DNA of 6,567 nt from Faecalimonas sp. (lineage in GTDB: Bacteria; Bacillota; Clostridia; Lachnospirales; Lachnospiraceae). The position numbers and the translations under genes were made by a program. The first letter of the stretch is position 1. Each line of letters begins with the position of its first letter. The DNA lies in NCBI GenBank assembly GCA_020024645.1, contig JAHHTN010000093.1, forward strand, positions 1 to 6,567, written 5' to 3'. The notes under the pieces are model-generated. The model did no database searches. It saw nothing but the letters and a program-made list of their open reading frames with translations, and was not told the DNA's origin. Below are positions 1 to 5,551 of the stretch, one piece after another.

Positions 1-1698
1 ATCGTTAATGAAGAATTAATTTCAAAAATTAATATGCGGGAAAGAGTAGAATCAAACAAGGAATCATCTTCTGTAGAAGATAAGATAGAAGAGAACCCAT
101 CGGAATATTTTATTTCATGGACTGAAACATATATTGAAGCAAAAAAACTTTTGAATAATAAAGATACTATAGAAAATGCAATAGAGCTATTTCAAGAAGA
201 AGAAAAAAATGGAAATGTTTTAGCAGATTTTGATCTTGGACTTATATATAAATTAGGACTTATAGAAAAAGATTTAGAAAAAAGTGAATTTTATTATAAA
301 GCAGGTTTTGAAAAATTAATGATATTAGATAAAACTTTAGATACAGATGATACAGATGAAGGTCAAATTAAATACAAATTAAGTCAATGTTATTTGTTGG
401 GAAGGGGAGTAGAAAAAGATTATCAAAAAGCAAAAGAAGGATTTGAAGAAGCAGCAATGCTTGAATATTATTATGCCAACTTTTCATTAGCTGGTATGTA
501 TTTTTACGGAAATGGGATTAAAAAAGATTTAAAAAAAGCTTTTTCATATTATAAAAAGACAATAGAACATATAAATTTTCCATTTGCTCATTATCAATTA
601 GCAATTATGTATAGGTATGGAATAGGAACGGAAATTAATGAAAAAGAAAGTAACAAACACTATCAAAAAGCACTTGAAGGTTTTATAAAAATGGATGAAA
701 ATATTCCAGATGTGACGTTACAATATAAAATAGGATTAATGTATTTAAAAGGCATGGGAACAGAAAAAAATGAAGAGCAGGCGACTAAATATCTTTTAAA
801 AGCTGCAGAACTGAAAAATGCAGATGCACAATATTTAGTAGCAAAAATATATTTGGAAAAAGATGATCTGAAAAGAAAAAGAGAAGGAATTAAATTGTTA
901 AAAGAAAGTGCAGAGAATGGAAATGGGTATGCACAATATTTGTTAGGAAAAGAATATTTGAGTGGGAAAAATCTTAAAAAAGACGTAATCAATGCTGAAA
1001 AATGGTTAATAAAAGCTGTTGAAGAAAAAAATCATATTGCTGAATATATGTTAGGAAGAGAATATTTAACGGGAAATAATTTTGAGAAAAAGGTAGATGT
1101 TGCTGAAGAATTATTAACGAAAGTGGCAGAGAATGGAAATGAATATGCACAATATTTGTTAGGAAAAGAATATTTAAGTGGGACTAATTTGAAAAAAAAT
1201 ATAAAAAAATCTAAACAGTGGCTTCAAGAAGCAGAAAGCATTGGAAATTATTATGCGAAATATTTGTTAGGAAAAGAATATATATCAGGAGAAAATTATA
1301 AAAAGGATATAAAAAGGGGACTAAATTATTTAAAAGATGCATCAGAACATGGAGAAGCGATATCATCATATACTCTTGGGAAAATGTATTATTATGGCGA
1401 CAGGGTTAAGAAAAATAGAAAGAAAGGGATTAATTATCTAAAATTGTCTGCTAAACAGGGAAATGAGTATGCAGAACATATGCTCTCATTAATTCAAAAA
1501 AACGAGTTTAGAAATGGATTCAAAATAAATTTTAGAAATAGTAAAATTAATTATGAAATAGAATCTGCAATGAGAAAATTGAAAAAGTCTTTAAATAACG
1601 AAAGTCAAAAAATGAAGAATATGAGAGAACATGAACGCTTAGTGGATAAAGAAATAGAAGAAGGAAAAAAACGAGATATTGGGAGAGAAAGGGATTAA
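1..1698 (+). CDS. Sel1-repeat C-terminal part of a probable MobP3/MobL-type relaxase (5' truncated)
   Basis: The reading frame is open from base 1, and the first internal ATG (34) has no ribosome binding site, so the gene begins upstream and only the C-terminal 565 residues are seen. About twelve Sel1/TPR-like repeats of about 36 residues run through most of it, each with a core such as AQYLLGKEYLSG or LQYKIGLMYLKGMGT. Sel1 repeats form helical solenoids that bind proteins. The tail (about the last 60 residues) is basic, charged and probably helical. A Sel1-rich C-terminus with the pattern FISWTETYIEAKKLL, then AIELFQEEEKNGN, then a basic tail recalls MobP3/MobL relaxases of Bacillota plasmids and conjugative elements. 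These nick oriT and pilot DNA in transfer. The catalytic N-terminal domain is outside the window, so the relaxase call rests on recall of the family's C-terminus. A stand-alone Sel1 protein is the alternative. The stop codon lies at the edge of a 22-bp palindrome. Confidence 0.7.
   Translation: MVNEELISKINMRERVESNKESSSVEDKIEENPSEYFISWTETYIEAKKLLNNKDTIENAIELFQEEEKNGNVLADFDLGLIYKLGLIEKDLEKSEFYYKAGFEKLMILDKTLDTDDTDEGQIKYKLSQCYLLGRGVEKDYQKAKEGFEEAAMLEYYYANFSLAGMYFYGNGIKKDLKKAFSYYKKTIEHINFPFAHYQLAIMYRYGIGTEINEKESNKHYQKALEGFIKMDENIPDVTLQYKIGLMYLKGMGTEKNEEQATKYLLKAAELKNADAQYLVAKIYLEKDDLKRKREGIKLLKESAENGNGYAQYLLGKEYLSGKNLKKDVINAEKWLIKAVEEKNHIAEYMLGREYLTGNNFEKKVDVAEELLTKVAENGNEYAQYLLGKEYLSGTNLKKNIKKSKQWLQEAESIGNYYAKYLLGKEYISGENYKKDIKRGLNYLKDASEHGEAISSYTLGKMYYYGDRVKKNRKKGINYLKLSAKQGNEYAEHMLSLIQKNEFRNGFKINFRNSKINYEIESAMRKLKKSLNNESQKMKNMREHERLVDKEIEEGKKRDIGRERD
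910..1183 (+). repeat. Recently duplicated 58-bp segment inside the Sel1 array
   Basis: Bases 910-967 and 1126-1183 match at 55 of 58 positions. The offset is 216 bp, exactly two 36-residue Sel1 repeats. A third, shorter match to the YLLGKEY core lies near 1260. The rest of the array is far more divergent, so this looks like a recent in-frame expansion or gene conversion within the solenoid. Confidence 0.75.
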
Positions 1699-1718
1699 GG
1701 TGCTAAATTTAGCACCTT
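1697..1718. promoter_or_regulatory. Perfect 22-bp palindrome, copy 1 (candidate parS or operator)
   Basis: Two half-sites AAGGTGCTAAA and TTTAGCACCTT meet with no spacer, 45 bp upstream of the parA -35 element. The repeat shared with copy 2 is 25 bp (1694-1718) and includes the relaxase stop codon. Neither strand has a T-run after the hairpin, which argues against a simple intrinsic terminator. An identical copy lies just after parB, so binding by ParB (as a centromere) or by another plasmid DNA-binding protein is the more natural reading. The sequence does not match the chromosomal parS consensus TGTTTCACGTGAAACA. Confidence 0.65.
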
Positions 1719-1762
1719 GCAAATAAGCAGAAACATAAATAAAAATTAATATAAAAAAATAC

Positions 1763-1791
1763 TAGATAATTTTTTAAAAACATGGTATACT
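1763..1791 (+). promoter_or_regulatory. Probable parAB promoter
   Basis: There is an extended -10, TGG followed by TATACT (1786-1791), with a weak -35 TAGATA (1763-1768, 4 of 6 to consensus) at a 17-bp spacing. Transcription would start near 1798, about 28 bases before the parA start codon. The flanking DNA is very AT-rich. No operator other than the palindrome at 1697-1718 is evident. Confidence 0.55.
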
Positions 1792-1825
1792 ATATATGTA
1801 GTAATTGAAACAAAGGAGAAATAGT

Positions 1826-2740
1826 ATGAAAAAAAGAATGGAAACAATAGCGTTATTAGATATTAAAGGTGGAGTTGGGAAAACAACATCTGCGAAAGAA
1901 ATTGCTCATATGTTAGCTACTATATATGGGAAAAAGGTATTAGAAATCGACATGGATCCTCAAAGTAATTTAAGTGATCAATTCAATGAATTTGATTTTG
2001 TAACAACCTTTAATGCAATTCGATCAGGAAAAAGAATTGCTGGAGAATATTCTATTGAGCATTTACTGATGGACAATACATTAGATATACATAAATGTAT
2101 TAAAAGTACAGGATATGATGGGGTTGATATTATCCCTGCATTTTTAACATTATCCGAAGTAGAAGAGTTGTTAAAAGCAGATATAAAAACACCTCAACAG
2201 TTTAAGTTGAAAAGTCATTTAGATACTATAGCTGAAGAATATGATTATTGCATAATTGATTGTTCGCCGTCTATTTCAATATTAAATATTAACGCTTTAG
2301 TCGCTGCAGATAAAGTATATATTCCAACTAGGACGGATGCTGGAAGTTGTGTTGGTATTGCTATTACCATGAATTTGATAGATACCGTAAAAACATATAA
2401 TCCACGTTTAGTTAATGAAGGATGTTTTTTTACTCAATATGACAACACTAATATTGCTAAAGAAGTAAAAGGAATGTTAGAAGAATTATTACCAGGTCAA
2501 ATTATTCCAATTACTATCCCTAGAAATAAATATATTGCAGAAAATTCTTATATGAAAATGCCACTTTTAATTAGAGATACAAAAGGAAACCCTGGAAAAA
2601 TAACACGTGCATATATGCTTTTAACAGCATATATTGAAGCTGCTAATAAAAAAGTATTTCTGGAAAAATTAGAAAGTAAAGGTAAAGATGCAATCGAAGA
2701 AGAATTGATTCAAAAATTGAAGGAAAGGGGAATCTACTAA
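1826..2740 (+). CDS. parA: ParA-family partition ATPase
   Basis: This 304-residue deviant Walker ATPase would bind DNA non-specifically on the nucleoid and drive plasmid segregation, with its ATPase stimulated by ParB. The P-loop KGGVGKTT (residues 14-21) carries the signature first lysine. A' motif EIDMDPQSN (40-48) and Walker B IIDCSP (around D145) follow in order. There is no N-terminal helix-turn-helix, so it resembles the short type Ib/Soj class, though it is longer than Soj (about 250 aa) because of extra sequence between A' and Walker B and at the C-terminus. The ATG at 1826 is chosen because GGAG at 1815-1818 lies 7 bases upstream. A TTG at 1805 in the same frame lacks a site. The stop overlaps the parB start by one base (TAATG), indicating translational coupling. 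The sequence appears intact. Confidence 0.95.
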   Translation: MKKRMETIALLDIKGGVGKTTSAKEIAHMLATIYGKKVLEIDMDPQSNLSDQFNEFDFVTTFNAIRSGKRIAGEYSIEHLLMDNTLDIHKCIKSTGYDGVDIIPAFLTLSEVEELLKADIKTPQQFKLKSHLDTIAEEYDYCIIDCSPSISILNINALVAADKVYIPTRTDAGSCVGIAITMNLIDTVKTYNPRLVNEGCFFTQYDNTNIAKEVKGMLEELLPGQIIPITIPRNKYIAENSYMKMPLLIRDTKGNPGKITRAYMLLTAYIEAANKKVFLEKLESKGKDAIEEELIQKLKERGIY

Positions 2741-3774
2741 TGGCGAAAAAATTCAATTTGGAAAAATTTTCTGCAACTAATAAAATAAAAGAAGAAAAAC
2801 AAATGGAAAATTTGCAGTTAGGAACAGGATTATTAAATACACATTCAAGTAATTTAGAAAGCAATGATAAAATAGATATCCTATATTTACACTTAGATGA
2901 AATCGTTCCAAATCCTAAAAATGATCTTTCTATGAATGGAATAGAAGAATTGGCAGAACTGATATTTAGAGGAAGAATTGAACAACCTTTAGTGGTTAGA
3001 CAAGATACAGACGGAAAGTATATTTTACTTACAGGACATAGAAGAAGAGCAGCAATCGAATTATTGTTTGAACAAGGAAAATGGGATAAAGAGAAATTAA
3101 TACCATGTATATTAAAAGATATTGATAAAGAAATTGATTTACCTTTGTCTTTAGATTTAAAAGAAGATTTTTCAATGTTGCAAACAAATCGTCATAGAGA
3201 AATGACAGATTCTGACCTATATAGTGAAAGTAGACGATGGAAAAAGATTTTTGATGAAGTTAGAAAACAAGGCATAGAGATGCTTCCAATAGGAATTTTG
3301 ACAGATGGGACTGTTGAATATCAACAAATTAAAGGAGAAAAAAGTAGAAATTTAATTGCTAAACAAATTGGATGTTCTCCTGCATTAGTTGGACAGCATG
3401 AAGCTATTGATAAAAAAGGTTCTGAAGAATTAAAAGAAGCCATGCTAAACGATGAAATCTCTGTATATCTTGCAAGTGAAATTGTTGGACAGTTAAATGA
3501 AGAGGAACAACAAGAATTTGTAAAAGAAGTTATTGAGAATAAAGAGAATGGCGAAAAAACAAGTAAAAGTGATCTTTTGAAATTTAAAGAAAAAAAAGAA
3601 AGAAAACAAAAAGGAATAAAGGCTGAAAAGAAAACTATTACATTAGAAATATTTAAAGATGATACGAAAAATGTTTCAGATTTATTAAAAATGAATACAG
3701 TGCAATTGGATGAAAGAAAATATGAAAGGTATTTAAAAGCAATTCATTCTTTAGAAAAAATTTTGTTGCAATAA
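2740..3774 (+). CDS. parB: ParB-family centromere-binding partition protein
   Basis: The 344-residue partner of ParA would load on parS, spread and stimulate ParA. The N-terminal ParB/Sulfiredoxin-like domain shows box I as TGHRRRAA (residues 98-105) and box II as QTNRHREM (148-155). In ParB proteins these motifs form the CTP-binding pocket. A helix-turn-helix for parS recognition follows, with IAKQIGCSPALVGQHEAI at about 206-223. A charged Lys/Glu linker (about 265-300) leads to a C-terminal helical segment that may dimerise. Box I has H where chromosomal ParB usually has E (GERRxRA-like), a common type of change in plasmid members. AGGAAAGGGG upstream, 9 bases before ATG, serves as the ribosome binding site inside the parA end. 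The second 22-bp palindrome begins 5 bases after the stop. The gene is intact. Confidence 0.93.
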   Translation: MAKKFNLEKFSATNKIKEEKQMENLQLGTGLLNTHSSNLESNDKIDILYLHLDEIVPNPKNDLSMNGIEELAELIFRGRIEQPLVVRQDTDGKYILLTGHRRRAAIELLFEQGKWDKEKLIPCILKDIDKEIDLPLSLDLKEDFSMLQTNRHREMTDSDLYSESRRWKKIFDEVRKQGIEMLPIGILTDGTVEYQQIKGEKSRNLIAKQIGCSPALVGQHEAIDKKGSEELKEAMLNDEISVYLASEIVGQLNEEEQQEFVKEVIENKENGEKTSKSDLLKFKEKKERKQKGIKAEKKTITLEIFKDDTKNVSDLLKMNTVQLDERKYERYLKAIHSLEKILLQ

Positions 3775-3777
3775 AAA

Positions 3778-3803
3778 TTAAGGTGCTAAATTTAGCACCT
3801 TAA
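3778..3803. promoter_or_regulatory. Perfect 26-bp palindrome, copy 2 (candidate parS or operator)
   Basis: The 22-bp core (3780-3801) is identical to the palindrome at 1697-1718, and here symmetry extends two bases further on each side. On the + strand it is followed by A residues rather than T, so it is a poor parAB terminator. On the minus strand it is followed by AATTTTTATT, so weak leftward termination is possible. It may also lie over the -35 region of the downstream RHH gene, since an extended -10-like TGATTAAAT sits at 3814-3822. Confidence 0.65.
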
Positions 3804-3841
3804 AAAAACAGTTTGATTAAATTTAGAAAACGAGGGAAAAA

Positions 3842-4192
3842 ATGGCATATACATCTTTTAGAATTCCCCAGAAATTACAGGAATTAGAAAAAAAATTATT
3901 AGAAAGAACAAAATTATCAAAGGCTACTTTTCATAGAGAAGCAATTTCTTGGTTTCTACAAGGGGATAAAAAAATAGATATAGAATTATTAGAAAGATAT
4001 AAACGAATAGGATATAACAACGTTAAGGAAATGACGAATATAAAAGAGCCTGTCAGAGAAAAATTAGAAGAAGTTGCAAAAGAAAATAATTGCAGTATTG
4101 GAGTAGTTTTTACACAAGCATTGTTGGATTATTGCTGTGCTCAAGCACCATTAGTTTTACCAGAAGATATAGTTATTATAAAAAATGATTAA
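3842..4192 (+). CDS. Small protein with two ribbon-helix-helix-like halves, putative plasmid regulator
   Basis: The 116-residue protein is not one I recognise by name. Residues 3-40 read as a short beta strand (YTSFRIPQKL), then helix, turn and helix (LEKKLLERTKLSKATFHREAISWFL), the layout of an Arc/CopG/MetJ ribbon-helix-helix. Residues 67-96 (VREKLEEVAKENNCSIGVVFTQALLDYC) show a second helix-turn-helix pair of similar size, so a tandem arrangement is possible. Such proteins usually bind operators as dimers and regulate plasmid genes. GAGGG at 3832-3836, 5 bases before ATG, supports the start. It sits just after parB and the second palindrome and ahead of the resolvase. A role as partition-operon regulator or as a reader of the palindrome is inference from position. 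No membrane segment or signal peptide is present. Confidence 0.7.
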   Translation: MAYTSFRIPQKLQELEKKLLERTKLSKATFHREAISWFLQGDKKIDIELLERYKRIGYNNVKEMTNIKEPVREKLEEVAKENNCSIGVVFTQALLDYCCAQAPLVLPEDIVIIKND

Positions 4193-4199
4193 AAAACAG

Positions 4200-4250
4200 T
4201 CCATATTCATTCTAAAAAAGCGACGATAAAAGAATAACATAGAATATGGA
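4200..4250. promoter_or_regulatory. Wide inverted repeat before the resolvase gene (candidate res/operator site)
   Basis: TCCATATTC (4200-4208) and GAATATGGA (4242-4250) are exact inverse complements. A nested pair ATTCT (4209-4213) and AGAAT (4231-4235) lies inside. Small serine resolvases usually bind inverted sites directly upstream of their own gene, for both recombination and autorepression, so this 51-bp dyad is a reasonable candidate. Only one such dyad is obvious, whereas a full res site has several subsites. Confidence 0.35.
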
Positions 4251-4260
4251 GAAAAAAAAG

Positions 4261-4873
4261 ATGGAATATGGTTATGTAAGAGTATCTGATCGAAGTCAGA
4301 ATCCAGACAGGCAAATTAGGGAACTAAGAAAACAAGGAATTGAACAAAAAAATATTTTTGTAGACAAATTTTCTGGAAAAACTTGTGTTCGACCTGCATT
4401 TAAAAAATTATTAAACAAACTAAAGGAAAATGATGTTCTTTATGTTACATCTTTTGATCGGTTAGGGAGAAACTATAAAGAAACAACAGATAAATGGTTT
4501 GAGATTACAAAAAAAAAGAGTAGATATCGTAGTTTTAGATTTTCCTTTGCTTGATACACGAAAAACAGAAGAAAATGCAGATATGCGAAAATTTATAAGT
4601 GATATTGTTGTACAAATATTAGCATATATGGCTGAAGCAGAGAGAAAGAAAAACAGAGAATCACAGCGTATGGGCATAGCAGCAATGAAAGAACGAGGAG
4701 AATGGGAACGTTATGGACGACCACAAGTTATGGAAATAAGTGAGTTCAAAAAAGCCTATGAACAAGTTGAGAATGGTATCTATAAAAATAAAGAGTTAAT
4801 GATTTTATTAGGAATGAAAAGATCTACATATTACCATTATCGAAAACAAATACTGCAACATAATAAACATTGA
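4261..4873 (+). pseudogene. Serine resolvase/invertase, frameshifted at an A9 tract
   Basis: Two overlapping frames together make a complete small serine recombinase of about 204 residues, which would resolve plasmid multimers. The first part holds YVRVS with catalytic Ser9 and the active-site helix motif SFDRLGR (64-70). After EIT and a run of nine A (4509-4517) the frame runs into a stop at 4552-4554. The rest continues in the +1 frame with VDIVVLDFPLLDTR, the long dimerisation helix (FISDIVVQILAYMAEAERK), a GRP hinge and a C-terminal helix-turn-helix ending at 4873. Removing one A or adding two restores the family sequence. Adding two gives the usual spacing before VDIVVLD. ATG 4261 is preferred because GGAG (4248-4251) lies 9 bases upstream. 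An in-frame ATG at 4246 lacks a site. It may be a true lesion, a homopolymer sequencing error, or rescued by polymerase slippage. Confidence 0.88.
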
Positions 4874-4882
4874 CTAAACAAA

Positions 4883-4908
4883 TATAATAAACGTACAAAA
4901 AACGTACG
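4883..4908 (+). promoter_or_regulatory. Probable antitoxin promoter with paired GTAC operators
   Basis: A perfect -10 TATAAT (4883-4888) lies just after the resolvase stop, but no convincing -35 stands at the right distance (TTGACT at 4870-4875 is too close). Two ACGTAC boxes (4891-4896 and 4902-4907), with centres 11 bp apart, overlap the expected start point. YefM/Phd antitoxins are known to autorepress through paired palindromes with GTAC cores about one helical turn apart, so this fits the gene that follows. Confidence 0.5.
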
Positions 4909-4933
4909 GCTTTAATTTGAAAGAGGTGTTGAT

Positions 4934-5188
4934 ATGTTGGCTGTAAAAAGTATGGACGGTAAGGTTAATTTTTAAAAATTCTGTGCTCAAGTATTTAAAG
5001 GAGAAATATTAGTGATTTCAAGACCAAAAAATGAAAATGTAGTAATAATATCTGAATCAGAATATAAGGAGATAATAAAAGCCAAGAAAAATGCAGATTA
5101 TATGGCAATGTTAGACAAATCTATATTAGAAGCTGAAAATGGTGGTTTTATTGCAAAAAGCCTAGAGGAACTAGATGATTTTAAATAG
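4934..5188 (+). pseudogene. Phd/YefM-family antitoxin with an in-frame stop at codon 14
   Basis: Reading straight through gives an 84-residue Phd/YefM antitoxin: MLAVKSMDGKVNF, stop, then KFCAQVFKGEILVISRP and NVVIISESEY, and a charged C-terminal helix. Family members normally have a Lys at the stop position, so one A-to-T change at 4973 (AAA to TAA) explains it. These proteins repress their operon through the N-terminal fold and neutralise a toxin through the C-terminal helix. GAGGTG (4923-4928), 5 bases before ATG, is a good site. AAAGGAG (4997-5003) 8 bases before an in-frame GTG (5012) could allow a restart giving a 58-residue C-terminal piece that lacks most of the DNA-binding fold. No recognisable toxin gene follows. 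The other genes here end at TAA, so stop-codon reassignment is unlikely. Confidence 0.85.
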
Positions 5189-5300
5189 ACGAGAATTGCC
5201 TGTATTAAAACAGCTTAGGCATAGAAAACATCATTTTTTATTGAAACATAAAAAAGAGTGGAAACCCACTCTTTTTTACATTTTGATTTTGTATAATTGA
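5175..5300 (+). other. Short ORF at the position of a missing toxin gene (doubtful)
   Basis: An ATG at 5175 overlaps the antitoxin end by 14 bases and has AGAGGAA (5164-5170) 4 bases upstream, as toxin genes of this family often do. It encodes only 41 residues, beginning MILNRRELPVLKQLRHRKHH. The reading frame passes through the terminator at 5249-5278 and stops at 5300. I see no RelE, YoeB/Txe, Doc or ParE motif. It may be the leftover start of a deleted toxin gene, or chance. Confidence 0.2.
5249..5278. terminator. Strong bidirectional intrinsic terminator
   Basis: A perfect 13-bp stem with a 4-base AAAC loop has GAGTGG/CCACTC at its core and six A on the left and six T on the right. It can end transcripts on either strand, separating the resolvase-antitoxin block from the replication control region. 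Confidence 0.9.
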
Positions 5301-5325
5301 CATGATATACATAATCTAGTATACT
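5297..5325 (+). promoter_or_regulatory. Near-consensus promoter of the rep mRNA
   Basis: TTGACA (5297-5302), a 17-bp spacer and TATACT (5320-5325) form the best promoter in the window. Transcription would start near 5332, giving a leader of about 250 bases before the rep start codon. That is long enough to hold the hairpins and the attenuator described below. Confidence 0.85.
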
Positions 5326-5330
5326 TTATA

Positions 5331-5365
5331 CAAAAGCAAAACTTGAACTGCAATTCAAGTTTTGC
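5331..5365 (-). terminator. Terminator of the antisense RNA
   Basis: Arms GCAAAACTTGAA (5336-5347) and TTCAAGTTTTGC (5354-5365) form a perfect 12-bp stem with a 6-base loop. On the minus strand the stem is followed by TTTTG, so it can act as an intrinsic terminator for leftward transcription. On the + strand no T-run follows, so there it would only be a 5' hairpin of the rep mRNA, beginning within a few bases of its expected start. Confidence 0.7.
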
Positions 5366-5440
5366 AGATGACATTTATCCAAACACAACTAAATATCATC
5401 TTTTAGATAACATTTATCCAAACACAACTAAATGTTACCT
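5366..5440. repeat. Two 36-bp stem-loop direct repeats in the rep leader
   Basis: Copies 5366-5401 and 5405-5440 match at 32 of 36 positions (period 39 bp). Each has 12-base arms around an identical 12-base loop, TCCAAACACAAC. All four differences fall in the arms and none in the loop. GATAACAT at 5451-5458 is a short third match. They could be taken for Rep-binding iterons, but the pattern of changes favours an RNA structure, above all in the antisense strand. Confidence 0.85.
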
Positions 5441-5448
5441 TTAGAAAC

Positions 5449-5477
5449 ATGATAACATGAACATATGAGTTTTACAA
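5449..5477 (-). promoter_or_regulatory. Antisense RNA promoter
   Basis: On the minus strand TTGTAA (plus coordinates 5472-5477), a 17-bp spacer and TATCAT (5449-5454) form a promoter, with an extended TGT just before the -10. Transcription would start near 5442 and run leftward across both stem-loop repeats. Confidence 0.65.
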
Positions 5478-5507
5478 GTGGAAAACTTTAAAATAGTAGA
5501 TATAACG

Positions 5508-5551
5508 TAGTTGTGGGTTAAATGATAAGAAATCCTGCAACTATTTTTTTT
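5508..5551 (+). terminator. Transcription attenuator ahead of rep
   Basis: TAGTTG (5508-5513) pairs with CAACTA (5538-5543), and after a small internal loop GGGTT (5515-5519) pairs with AATCC (5531-5535) with one G:U. Eight T residues follow (5544-5551), making an intrinsic terminator that ends 32 bases before the rep start codon. UAGUUGUG (5508-5515) in its left arm is also complementary to CACAACUA in each upstream repeat (5384-5391, 5423-5430), so a competing antiterminator pairing is possible. Confidence 0.75.

Larger units (their letters stand above)
5331..5442 (-). ncRNA. Putative antisense (countertranscript) RNA controlling rep
   Basis: A minus-strand promoter (5449-5477) and a minus-strand terminator (5331-5365) define an RNA of about 110 nt, fully complementary to the start of the rep leader. 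It would fold into two stem-loops sharing the 12-base loop GUUGUGUUUGGA plus the terminator hairpin. In Inc18 plasmids (RNAIII of pIP501) and in pT181, such RNAs bind the nascent rep leader and cause premature termination, which limits copy number. The expected attenuator is present downstream at 5508-5551. Existence and function are inferred from sequence only. Confidence 0.65.

Noticed and set aside
34..36. ATG at 34 as the start of the Sel1 protein
   Set aside because: The frame is open to base 1 and no ribosome binding site precedes 34, so the gene is cut by the window edge.
663..992. Minus-strand ORF of 109 codons
   Set aside because: It lies wholly opposite the Sel1 repeats, has low-complexity Phe/Ser-rich sequence and no family signal, so it is an antisense shadow.
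1697..1718. Simple Rho-independent terminator of the relaxase gene
   Set aside because: No T-run follows on either strand, and an identical copy flanks parB, which fits a binding site better. Weak termination cannot be excluded.
1805..1825. TTG at 1805 as the parA start
   Set aside because: GGAG at 1815-1818 is well spaced from ATG 1826 and lies downstream of the TTG. The extra seven residues do not belong to the family fold.
2643..2864. Minus-strand ORF across the parA-parB junction
   Set aside because: It sits opposite two certain genes and its composition is that expected from the reverse of A-rich coding DNA.
4462..4677. Minus-strand ORF of 71 codons
   Set aside because: It lies opposite conserved resolvase coding sequence and has no recognisable feature.
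5366..5440. CRISPR array or classic iteron array
   Set aside because: Only two full copies with a 3-base gap occur, there are no spacers and no cas genes, and the differences follow an RNA stem-loop pattern.
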